Shown here: positions 26,575 through 33,624 of the stretch, one piece after another | Layout of the letters: the number at the start of each line of letters is the position of its first letter | Numbering within the stretch: position 1 is the stretch's first letter | Assembly (NCBI GenBank): GCA_019186845.1 | Contig: JABARW010000075.1 | Location: forward strand, 1-41,650 | DNA length: 41,650 bases | Origin: Planctomycetota bacterium | Lineage (GTDB): Bacteria > Planctomycetota > UBA8742 > UBA2392 | Direction of reading: 5' to 3' | Notes under the pieces: model-generated | What the model was told of the DNA's origin: nothing | The model's input: only the letters and a program-made list of their open reading frames with translations | The model's database searches: none | Translations under genes and position numbers: made by a program

Positions 26575-29500
26575 ATGCGCAACAGCACGGTCACGATTGC
26601 CCTGTTGGTCCTGTTTCTGCTTCTGGGTGGCTCCATTGGGGGTTATCTGCTCCTGAGCGGCAACGACGCCGCGCGACGGCCCCAATCCAACGAGATGGCC
26701 AAGGGGGGAGACTCCGAGGGGGAAGATGGCAGCAAGGGCGTGAAACCCCGAACGGGCCAGCCCGCCAACGACTCCGGCAGGCTCGCGGGCAACAACCCCA
26801 AAGACGGCTCCAAGGCGGAGCCAAGTCCCAAGGACGGAGGACCCGGCACAGACGGCGGCAACGGCGGTCCGGAGGGCCCCGAGAAACCCGTGACGCCCAA
26901 GCCCGGCACCGAAGGCCCCGACCCGATCGTCTGGAAGACCGAGACCATTGAGGTCACCATCACAGGCGAAGTGCGCTATCGCTCTGACAATCGCCCGGCC
27001 GTGGGCGTCAAGGTGGCCGCCGAAAGCAGCGACGGAAACCTGTGGGGTCGCTGGACGCGCGGCAACGACGAGAGCGCCAAGCGTCTGGCGTCGCGGCCCC
27101 GTTCTAACCCGCAGGGCAGCACCACCACGGACAACAACGGGCAATTCACCCTGGTGCTGAAGCTGACCGCGTCCAACGGCGGCTGGAGCACCGCGCGCAG
27201 CGCCGGCGAAGATCGCTCGGAAAGCGATGGCGACAAAGAGGCCCTCACGGCGGGCTTCGTTGTGGTGGCCACAGAGGCCGGGTTCGCGCCCGCGCATTCC
27301 AACTACATCAGCCTGTCCGCGGGCCAGACCGAGAAAGTCGAGCTTGAGCTGGCGATTCCCGTGGCCCTGCGCGGCCGGGTCACCGATGCCGTGACGCGCC
27401 AGGGCATCAAGGGCGCCCACGTTGAGCTGCACGAGCAGTCCACGCGCCGCCGCGACTGGTCGGCTTTCCGCGGTCCACGGACATTGCAGACCAACGACGA
27501 GGGCTACTTCAGCGTCAATGACCTTCCGGCGGCGCGCTACGGCGTCTCGGTCTGGGCGGAGGGTTATGCCGCGCAGGATTACTGGGCGACACGGCGCTTT
27601 GTGGAATTGTCCGACGGTGGCGAGAAGGACCTGGGCGAAATCGCCCTTAGCCAGACGGCCACGGTAACGGGGCGCGTGATCGATGAAGAGACGGGCAAGC
27701 CTCTGAGTGCTTCCGTTTCAGCCTCGCGCGATGACGCCCGCTGGGCCAACGTTCAGGCCAGCGGCACCAGCGATGCCGAAGGCCGCTTCAAGCTCGACAG
27801 CCTCGAGCCGGGCAGCTGGACCATCTCGGCAACCGCTCAGGGTTACGCCAAGGGCATCGCCAAAGTGCAGGTTTCTGCCGGCAAAACGACCGACGTGGGC
27901 GACATCAAGCTGGGGTCGGGCATGACGGTGAAAGGGCGCGTCACCAACCGGGCCGGTGAGCCCGTGGCCAACGCGCAGGTGACGCTCTCGCAGCTGAGCG
28001 ACCAGGGCATGCCCTGGGGCAGTTTTGCCGAGCCCGTGGGATCAACCCAGACCAATGCCGATGGCCGCTTTTCCATCAATGGGGCCATCGACGGACGCTG
28101 GCAGGTCAAAGTCAATGCGGATGGCTACTCCGAGTTGCTGCACAAGCTCGAAATCAAGGGTGCCGTGCCGGAACTGAGCCTGGTGGTGCTCCACGGCGCT
28201 GCCGTGCGCGGCCTGGTCAAGGATGCCGCGGGTGCGCCGGTGCCGCAGGCACGGGTGGCGCTGGTGCTGCACGGCAGCCAGGCCCACCAGTTCTACAAGT
28301 CGTTTGGAGCGCAGTCGGGCATGGGTGCCGCGGCGGGGGGTGAAGGCAGCGAAAGCGCATCCGCGGGCGAGGATGGCCGCTTTGAGTTCAAGAACGTGCC
28401 GCCGGGAACCTATCTCGCCCTCGCCAGCGATGCAGACGGCGCCCTGGCGCAACGCGACGACCTCGTTATCCGTGAGGCGGAAGACCTCGACGGGCTGGAA
28501 CTGGTCATCGCCCTCAAGGGCGCGGCCGAGATTACCGTGTTGGAGGATGGCAAACCCCTTGAAGGGGTGAGGGTGGAGCTTTGGCGCGGCTTTGGCGCCG
28601 TTGCCGGGCCGCTTTCAGGCGTTACGAACGCCCAGGGCGTCGTGCTGATCAAGAACCTCGCCGACGGCACTTACACGATTCGCACCGACAAAGACACGAG
28701 CGAGTGGGACAGCGAAGCCATGAAGAAGCGCAGCTTCATGGTCAAGCCCGGCGAAACCGCGCGTTACACGCTGGAACTCAAGCCGATGTCCGGTGTCTAT
28801 CTGCACGGCACCTTGACCATGAACGGCAAGAACGTGTTCAGCGTGTGCGTGCTGGTGGGCCTGGGTCCCCTGAAAAACATATTCAAGCAGGGCACCGTGG
28901 ACGCCAACGGTCGCTTCGAGTTCCGCAACCTGACGCCCGGCAGTTACGAACTGCATGCGCGCGTGGCCAATGACTCCGTGCCGGCCATTGTCACGTTCAA
29001 GTTCGACAAGGAGGGCGAGTACCCCGTAAGCCATGACTTCCGCGGCTTCACGGTGTCGGGCAGCGTGACTACGCCGGCTAACGATGCGCCCGAGCGCGCC
29101 CAGGTTCGCATGATGTTGCGCCCCCATTCGCAGGTGACGGGCGAACTCGTGAACTGGCTGCGGGGCGAGGCCAGTTGCGACTCAGATGGCGTCTTCAGCT
29201 TCGACAATGTGGCCACGGGCACCTACACCCTGACGGCGACCCTGGCCGGCGTGGGCAGCGTGGAGCGCGAAATCGAAGTCACCAACGGCGATCTGGCCAT
29301 CGACTTCAACATCACCCGCACCAGCGGCGACCTGACCATCAAGATCTCCAAGCTGGTGGGCAAGCCCGTGCGCAGCGGCTTTGGCGTTGTGGTTCCCTCG
29401 CTTGAGGATGCCTCGGGCAAGGCCATTTCCCTGCCTTCGGCCGACGACGCCTTCTTCATGATCTCCGAGGGTGTCGAGAAGACCCTGCGCACCCTGCCGC

Positions 29501-29904
29501 CCGGCAAGTACACCCTGGTGCTGGGCGCGCCCGGCTATCTGGCCAAGCGCGTACCTAACGTGACCGTGGAGGTGGGCAAGACGGCCCGTGTGGAGGTTGA
29601 ACTCGTGGCCGCGGCCGAGTTGCGCGTGACCTTCACGAACACCGACATCACGCAGGAGCAGTGTGCCGATGCCGTGCTGGTCTACCTTGATGCCGCCGGG
29701 CGCGAGGTGCCGCTGGAGGCCAGCCTCTTTGACACTTGGGCTACCCCGCCGGCGTTCAGCAAGCCCACGGTGGCGGCGCAGTACCTGGGGCCGGAGGTGA
29801 CGCAGGTGAAGATCCGCGTGACGGGCTTTGCCGAGGTGATAGTTCCCGTGCAGTTTGAGGCCGGAAAGCTGCTGTCGGCGGAAGTGACCCTGGCGCCGGG
29901 CTAG
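26575..29904 (+). CDS. Membrane-anchored carboxypeptidase-regulatory-like repeat protein
   Basis: A 1109-aa protein. ATG 26575 (AGAGG 5 nt upstream) begins MRNSTVTIALLVLFLLLGGS, an uncleaved membrane anchor or signal. A low-complexity linker of Lys, Gly, Asp, Pro and Ser follows to about residue 118, then about nine beta-sandwich repeats of the CarboxypepD_reg kind, such as VALRGRVTDAVTRQGIKGAH, TVTGRVIDEETGKPLSASV, GMTVKGRVTNRAGEPVANAQ and AAVRGLVKDAAGAPVPQAR, each ending in G-R-F-x-L/F-x-N/S-L-x-P-G-x-Y/W. No catalytic motif is seen. It is probably a surface structural, adhesive or glycan-binding protein, and is built like the gene at 5799-8990 (both carry KRSF-x-x-K-x-GE). Base composition here matches the neighbours (about 65% G+C). 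Confidence 0.82.
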   Translation: MRNSTVTIALLVLFLLLGGSIGGYLLLSGNDAARRPQSNEMAKGGDSEGEDGSKGVKPRTGQPANDSGRLAGNNPKDGSKAEPSPKDGGPGTDGGNGGPEGPEKPVTPKPGTEGPDPIVWKTETIEVTITGEVRYRSDNRPAVGVKVAAESSDGNLWGRWTRGNDESAKRLASRPRSNPQGSTTTDNNGQFTLVLKLTASNGGWSTARSAGEDRSESDGDKEALTAGFVVVATEAGFAPAHSNYISLSAGQTEKVELELAIPVALRGRVTDAVTRQGIKGAHVELHEQSTRRRDWSAFRGPRTLQTNDEGYFSVNDLPAARYGVSVWAEGYAAQDYWATRRFVELSDGGEKDLGEIALSQTATVTGRVIDEETGKPLSASVSASRDDARWANVQASGTSDAEGRFKLDSLEPGSWTISATAQGYAKGIAKVQVSAGKTTDVGDIKLGSGMTVKGRVTNRAGEPVANAQVTLSQLSDQGMPWGSFAEPVGSTQTNADGRFSINGAIDGRWQVKVNADGYSELLHKLEIKGAVPELSLVVLHGAAVRGLVKDAAGAPVPQARVALVLHGSQAHQFYKSFGAQSGMGAAAGGEGSESASAGEDGRFEFKNVPPGTYLALASDADGALAQRDDLVIREAEDLDGLELVIALKGAAEITVLEDGKPLEGVRVELWRGFGAVAGPLSGVTNAQGVVLIKNLADGTYTIRTDKDTSEWDSEAMKKRSFMVKPGETARYTLELKPMSGVYLHGTLTMNGKNVFSVCVLVGLGPLKNIFKQGTVDANGRFEFRNLTPGSYELHARVANDSVPAIVTFKFDKEGEYPVSHDFRGFTVSGSVTTPANDAPERAQVRMMLRPHSQVTGELVNWLRGEASCDSDGVFSFDNVATGTYTLTATLAGVGSVEREIEVTNGDLAIDFNITRTSGDLTIKISKLVGKPVRSGFGVVVPSLEDASGKAISLPSADDAFFMISEGVEKTLRTLPPGKYTLVLGAPGYLAKRVPNVTVEVGKTARVEVELVAAAELRVTFTNTDITQEQCADAVLVYLDAAGREVPLEASLFDTWATPPAFSKPTVAAQYLGPEVTQVKIRVTGFAEVIVPVQFEAGKLLSAEVTLAPG

Positions 29905-30093
29905 CAGACTGACGGGCTTTGTCCGCCAATCCGGCCCTCCTTTTGGCTGGAGATGCTTGCCCTTTCATTGACTGGTCCGGCATGGACTCACCGGCCGCGC
30001 TTGTGGCGCGGGCATATTCCTGATGCTGCCCATGTGCGCGGGCCAGGCGCAGATGCCCTGGCGGCTGCAGACCTGCCGGATTGCGGTCGGAAC

Positions 30094-30170
30094 TGGTCGG
30101 GGTGGCGGGATTTGAACCCGCGGCATCTACGTCCCAAACGTAGCGCTCTACCAGGCTGAGCTACACCCCG
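30094..30170 (-). tRNA. tRNA-Pro (anticodon TGG)
   Basis: On the minus strand CGGGGTG / TAGCTCAGCCTGGTAGAGC / anticodon arm CTACG-TTTGGGA-CGTAG / T arm GCGGG-TTCAAAT-CCCGC / CACCCCG-A folds as a standard cloverleaf. The loop TTTGGGA gives anticodon TGG (proline, reading CCN). C1-G72 with A73 is typical of bacterial tRNA-Pro. The 3' CCA is encoded (30094-30096). Total 77 nt. Confidence 0.97.
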
Positions 30171-30179
30171 ACGCGCAAG

Positions 30180-30207
30180 AATGTAGCGCACCGCCGGGCT
30201 TTGACAA
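30180..30207 (-). promoter_or_regulatory. tRNA-Pro promoter
   Basis: Minus strand TTGTCA, 16 nt, TACATT, ending 9 nt before the first base of the tRNA. The -35 matches TTGACA at 5 of 6. Confidence 0.5.
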
Positions 30208-30233
30208 TGCCGCGGCGCAGTGCCTGCCTGCTG

Positions 30234-30262
30234 TTGAGCCGCGTCGCCCAGCGCGGTAGACT
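30234..30262 (+). promoter_or_regulatory. Promoter of the rhomboid-like gene
   Basis: TTGAGC, 17 nt, TAGACT. The -35 hexamer is identical to that of the acyl-CoA dehydrogenase promoter. The predicted start is about 20 nt before ATG 30291. Confidence 0.4.
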
Positions 30263-30290
30263 GCACCAAGGCGGGGCTCGGGTGTCGGTC

Positions 30291-31181
30291 ATGCAGCGCT
30301 TGTTCACTTCACTTTTCGCGCGCGAAACGCTGATGGAGCGCGGCACGCAGCATCCGTTCACGCTGATGCTGCTGCTGACCACGGCCATTGCCCAAGCCAC
30401 GATTTATGTGGCCGAGTTCTCGAACATTCCACTGTCGCACATGGTGGCGTTTGACGCCCAGAGCGTTCATATTCCCAGCCTGTTTTTCCCGATTACCCAC
30501 TACGTTCCGCTGGTGGACGATCAGGGCATGGGGGCGGGGTTCTCGCCCGTCGATTTCGCGGCGAGCCTGGTCTTGTGGCTTCTATGCGGCGTGGCCCTGC
30601 TCTCGGCCGGGCCTCTGGTCGAGGCTTACCTTGGTACTCGCAAGATACTCCTGTCTTTTGTGCTGTGCGGCGCGGGTCACGGCCTGCTCTCCCTGACGGT
30701 TCAGCCCGGACTGGCGTTTTCGAGCCTGGCCTTTGCCGCATTTCTGCTGGTGGTATCCACCTTGATTCATCTCGAACGCCGCGACCCGGCCCGCGAGCCC
30801 GACAGCGACTTCAGGCTGATGCTGCTGCTGCTCGTGTTCTCCTACGCGGCCGTGACGGCGGCCTTCCTGCCGGCGCCCGCCTATGACGGCCTGCTGCTGG
30901 CTGTGGCGGTCGGTCCTGCCGTGGGGCTTGGCGTGTTCGTCTTCAACCGCCGCATGCAGATTCGCGAGATGGAGAAGCGGGGTCAGGGGCACGTCGGAGC
31001 CCTCTATTTTGTCGATGAGTTTGATCTGATGACGCGCGAAGAAATCCAGTCCCGCATGGATCGCCTGCTGGCCAAGATCTCGCAAGACGGCATGAACAGC
31101 CTCGCCCCCGAGGAAAAACGCTTCCTCGCCAACGCCAGCGGGCGGCTCAAGGCCAGCGAGCCCAAGCAGCCCGCACCCTGA
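30291..31181 (+). CDS. Rhomboid-like membrane protein lacking catalytic residues, DUF6576-like tail
   Basis: A 296-aa protein with about six membrane segments followed by a cytoplasmic tail. The layout fits a prokaryotic rhomboid: PFTLMLLLTTAIAQATIYVA (TM1), LCGVALLSAGPLVEAYLGTR (the W-R/L1-equivalent and TM2), ILLSFVLCGAGHGLLSL, then GLAFSSLAFAAFLLV where rhomboids have GASGAIFGLLGA, so the serine motif GxSG is reduced to AFSS. The last segment (AYDGLLLAVAVGPAVGLGVF) lacks the catalytic His of the usual H-x-G-G-x-x-x-G. The tail (EEIQSRMDRLLAKISQDGMN then SLAPEEKRFLANAS) matches the short domain that often ends planctomycetal rhomboids. ATG 30291 was chosen because it follows the promoter; GTG 30282 is an alternative. 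Confidence 0.7.
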   Translation: MQRLFTSLFARETLMERGTQHPFTLMLLLTTAIAQATIYVAEFSNIPLSHMVAFDAQSVHIPSLFFPITHYVPLVDDQGMGAGFSPVDFAASLVLWLLCGVALLSAGPLVEAYLGTRKILLSFVLCGAGHGLLSLTVQPGLAFSSLAFAAFLLVVSTLIHLERRDPAREPDSDFRLMLLLLVFSYAAVTAAFLPAPAYDGLLLAVAVGPAVGLGVFVFNRRMQIREMEKRGQGHVGALYFVDEFDLMTREEIQSRMDRLLAKISQDGMNSLAPEEKRFLANASGRLKASEPKQPAP

Positions 31182-31192
31182 CGCCCGGGCTG

Positions 31193-31558
31193 CTACTTCT
31201 GACGTCCTTTGTAGGTGAAACCCTGAGCCAGCTTCATGATCTCCAGGCCCGGCTCGACCGTGGTCTGGCAGGCGAGCATGGGCTCGCGGTTGGCCATGCC
31301 CGGTTTCTTGATGTAGGTCTTGCAGCGCTGGCAGGTGCCGGCAATGCAGAAGAGGGAGAAGTCGATGCGCACTTCTCCTGTCATCAGTCCCCAGAACTGC
31401 AGGCCGCGCCACACGCTATTGTTGTTGGGCAGGTGAATAGTCTCGCCCAGGCACCGGACGGGTACGAGCTGGTCGTAGGGGCGAAGGATGTCATTGGCGT
31501 CAAGAATCGCCTCGTCGCTGACGTCCTTGAAGAAGGCTTTCAGATCCAGGGTGGGCAC
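31193..31558 (-). CDS. 2Fe-2S ferredoxin-type protein
   Basis: A 121-aa soluble protein starting at GTG with GGAG 5 nt upstream. FCIAGTCQRCKTYIKKPGMA followed by MLACQT gives C-x4-C-x2-C-x17-C, the arrangement of plant-type and SdhB/FrdB-type 2Fe-2S domains. The N-terminal part (YDQLVPVRCLGETIHLPNNN) resembles the beta-grasp start. No oxidoreductase partner is adjacent, so its redox partner is unknown. The C-terminal tail is short and basic. Confidence 0.8.
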   Translation of the reverse strand: MPTLDLKAFFKDVSDEAILDANDILRPYDQLVPVRCLGETIHLPNNNSVWRGLQFWGLMTGEVRIDFSLFCIAGTCQRCKTYIKKPGMANREPMLACQTTVEPGLEIMKLAQGFTYKGRQK

Positions 31559-31891
31559 AACAACTCCGTGTGTGGTTTGGGCTCAGGGCCCGGCCGCGGC
31601 AGCATGTTAGCAAGGGCGCCGCTTCGCCGCATGAAACTCAGGAAGTGTTACCGGGGCGCCCGATGGACCTGGGAACGGGCGTTTCCCTGCGTTCCCGCCT
31701 GCCCCGGTCTGGCGGGCGGTGGCGTTACTGCGCGCAGCCCCTGGGCGCTACCGGTTCTGCACGATGCCCGCAATCTCGCTTCGCAGGCCGATTTGAGGGC
31801 GTTTCGAAATCCCCACGCGGCGTCCGGCTGCACATTGGCACAACCCATGCGATGCCGCACCATCGCGGGAATCACCCAAACGGAAACAGTC
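31559..31891. other. Divergent intergenic region, ferredoxin / VWA gene
   Basis: This 333-nt gap lies between two divergent genes. I see no supported gene. It holds the ferredoxin extended -10 and a TGGCAC...ATGC element at 31836-31850 (GG-N10-GC spacing, 9 of 12 to the sigma-54 consensus), 41 nt before the VWA start. An open frame crosses it in phase with the VWA gene but has no ribosome site or coding character. Confidence 0.4.
31604..31612 (-). promoter_or_regulatory. Extended -10 (TGCTAACAT) of the ferredoxin gene
   Basis: TGCTAACAT on the minus strand, 45 nt before the GTG start; no -35 match. It shares its TGCTA core with three other elements in this window. Confidence 0.35.
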
Positions 31892-32683
31892 ATGCGCAAC
31901 ATCCTGATGGTGGCAGTACTTGCCCTTTTCGGCGCGACGCTATGCGCGCAGGGGCAGCCGGCGCTGAGCAGTGATGACAGCAGCAAGACCGATTGCCACG
32001 ATCGCCCCGTCGGCGGCGTGAAGCTGAAGCTGCCGCCTCCGGCGACAAGCATCGTCAATCCGCCTCCTCCTCCGCCGCCCCCGCCTCCGCCCCCGCCCGT
32101 TGAGGACCTTCCTCCTACCGAGGTTCCTCCGGTGCCCATTGAGGACGGCTCAACCTTCTTCGACGAGCCCGTGCAGGGAAAGGTGGCCTTCCTGCTCGAT
32201 GCTTCGGGTTCGATGTACGGCTCGCGCATTGCGTCCGTACGCCAGGAAGCGGTTGCGGCCATTACGAGCATGAATGAACTGGACGAGTTCGACTGCAACG
32301 CCTACGGCAGCCAGCATCCTGCTCCCCATTACACCGTGTTCCTTTGGGGCGGCCTGATGCCGGCCACCGATGCCAACAAGTCCGCCGCCATTGCCTGGAT
32401 CAACGGGCCCGCAACCAACCCCGGCGGCGGCACGCCCACCTATTCCTGCCTCAAGCGCTCCTGTGAGGTTTACCCGGCCAGCCTTGACAAGATGTTTCTG
32501 CTCACGGATGGCTCGCCCAACCACACCGGCACCTCAACTCAGATTCTGGCCGACTTCCCAGGCTGGTGGGCGAGGTTCGACCACGCGACACTGGTCTGTG
32601 TGTGCATCGGCGGGGTGGGATCAGCCCAGACCTTCATGCAGCAGTTGGCCGCGATTGCGGGCGGTACTTACATCCAGCGCTAA
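31892..32683 (+). CDS. Exported von Willebrand factor A-domain protein with polyproline linker
   Basis: A 263-aa protein. ATG 31892 begins MRNILMVAVLALFGATLCAQ, a signal peptide (cleavage near LCA|QG); the frame is open far upstream without coding signs. A run of 13 prolines and further Pro/Glu-rich sequence links to the VWA domain at about 95-263. The metal-ion-dependent adhesion site is complete: DASGS (Asp103, Ser105, Ser107), Thr in GGGTPTYS, and Asp in LTDGSPNH. The domain has several Cys residues (DCNAYG, SCLKRSC, LVCVCIGG), consistent with disulfides outside the cytoplasm. A binding or adhesion role is likely; no partner gene is adjacent. Confidence 0.88.
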   Translation: MRNILMVAVLALFGATLCAQGQPALSSDDSSKTDCHDRPVGGVKLKLPPPATSIVNPPPPPPPPPPPPPVEDLPPTEVPPVPIEDGSTFFDEPVQGKVAFLLDASGSMYGSRIASVRQEAVAAITSMNELDEFDCNAYGSQHPAPHYTVFLWGGLMPATDANKSAAIAWINGPATNPGGGTPTYSCLKRSCEVYPASLDKMFLLTDGSPNHTGTSTQILADFPGWWARFDHATLVCVCIGGVGSAQTFMQQLAAIAGGTYIQR

Positions 32684-32734
32684 GCGCTGACACGTCGTGC
32701 GCTCGAGGCGTCATCCCGCAAAACGCTTCGGGGA

Positions 32735-32764
32735 ACAACCGGGGGCCGCAAGGCCCCCGGTTGT
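32735..32764. terminator. Bidirectional terminator hairpin between convergent genes
   Basis: ACAACCGGGGGCC-GCAA-GGCCCCCGGTTGT is a perfect 13-bp stem with a GNRA loop, between the VWA gene (+) and the phosphorylase gene (-). T-runs on both sides are weak. Confidence 0.65.
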
Positions 32765-32776
32765 ATTGGGCCCCGC

Positions 32777-33553
32777 TCAAGGCTTCAGGTAGCCGCGGCG
32801 GATGATCTCGGCCAGTTGCTTGCCATAGACGTTGACCAGCTTCCAAAGGCCATACAGCGTGGGCACGGCGGCAATGGGGTGAGTAAGAATCCACTTGAAC
32901 AGGCGTCCGTAGTAGGGGCGGCCCGTCACGGGGCTCAGGGCACCAAAGTCAGGCAACGGGATTGTGGGCGTGTCCACACAGACTCGCGCCACCACCCAGG
33001 GGATGCCTGCTTCCTCGCTGGCTCTGGCGATGCCAAAGGTTTCCATGTCCACGCCGATGGCGCTGTTGGCTTTGGCGAGACGGGCCTTCTCCTCTTCATG
33101 GAACAGGGGCACATCGCCGACACATACCAGCAGGCCGTCGAGGGGGGTGCCTCCCACGGCCTTGAGCCCTTCGCGCAGGCGCTCGACGTAGGGGCGGGCG
33201 CGGGCGCCGCCGTCGAGGTCCTGCTTGAACGCGCGCCCTTCGCTCTGGTCTCCCAGCATGCGGGAACGGGCAATGCAGAGCCAGTGGGTCAGGCTGACGC
33301 CATCTACGATGGCGCCGAAAGTGCCGGCGCTCACGATCAGACCCGGCTTGCATTCGGCAATGCGCTTGACCGTGCACTCGTAGCTGCGCTTGGTGCCGAC
33401 GCCTGTGCAGGAAATGAAGGTCTCGGGCATGTCGCCCGAGGCGGGCGCGTGCCAGTGATAGATGGAGCCGTCAATGCGCCGCGCGCCAATGCCCTTGGCC
33501 ACGGGCAGCAGCTCGTCCGTTCCTTCGATCAGCACAAGCAGTGATTGGCCCAC
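32777..33553 (-). CDS. Nucleoside phosphorylase / MTA-SAH-nucleosidase-superfamily protein
   Basis: A 258-aa protein of the PNP/UDP phosphorylase superfamily. Markers: ISCTGVGTKRSYECTVKRI (the G-x-G-x-x-x-A phosphate-region turn), LIVSAGTFGAI, and AIGVDMETFGIARASEEAGI followed by PWVVARVCVDT, the D-M-E substrate-ribose motif with the conserved R. Such enzymes cleave N-glycosidic bonds in nucleosides, 5'-methylthioadenosine, futalosine or, in the HpnG group, adenosylhopane. The exact substrate is not clear. The C-terminal 60 residues (ILTHPIAAVPTLYGLWKLVN) are an extension that may touch the membrane. GTG start with GGGAG 5 nt upstream. Confidence 0.8.
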   Translation of the reverse strand: MGQSLLVLIEGTDELLPVAKGIGARRIDGSIYHWHAPASGDMPETFISCTGVGTKRSYECTVKRIAECKPGLIVSAGTFGAIVDGVSLTHWLCIARSRMLGDQSEGRAFKQDLDGGARARPYVERLREGLKAVGGTPLDGLLVCVGDVPLFHEEEKARLAKANSAIGVDMETFGIARASEEAGIPWVVARVCVDTPTIPLPDFGALSPVTGRPYYGRLFKWILTHPIAAVPTLYGLWKLVNVYGKQLAEIIRRGYLKP

Positions 33554-33609
33554 TTCATCTCCCGTTCAGGGCGCGGATGTTAGGGCAGAGCGCGTCAGGC
33601 GCAAGCCTG

Positions 33610-33618
33610 TGCTACAAT
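33610..33618 (+). promoter_or_regulatory. Extended -10 (TGCTACAAT) placed for a leaderless transcript
   Basis: TG-C-TACAAT followed by 6 nt (GCTGCC) and ATG 33625. There is no Shine-Dalgarno between them, so the message probably begins at the start codon. Confidence 0.45.
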
Positions 33619-33624
33619 GCTGCC

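Noticed and set aside
29995..30011. 6-bp hairpin CCGCGC-TTGTG-GCGCGG as terminator of the tRNA-Pro or the giant repeat gene
   Set aside because: The stem is short, there is no T-run on either strand, and it is about 85 nt from both genes' ends.
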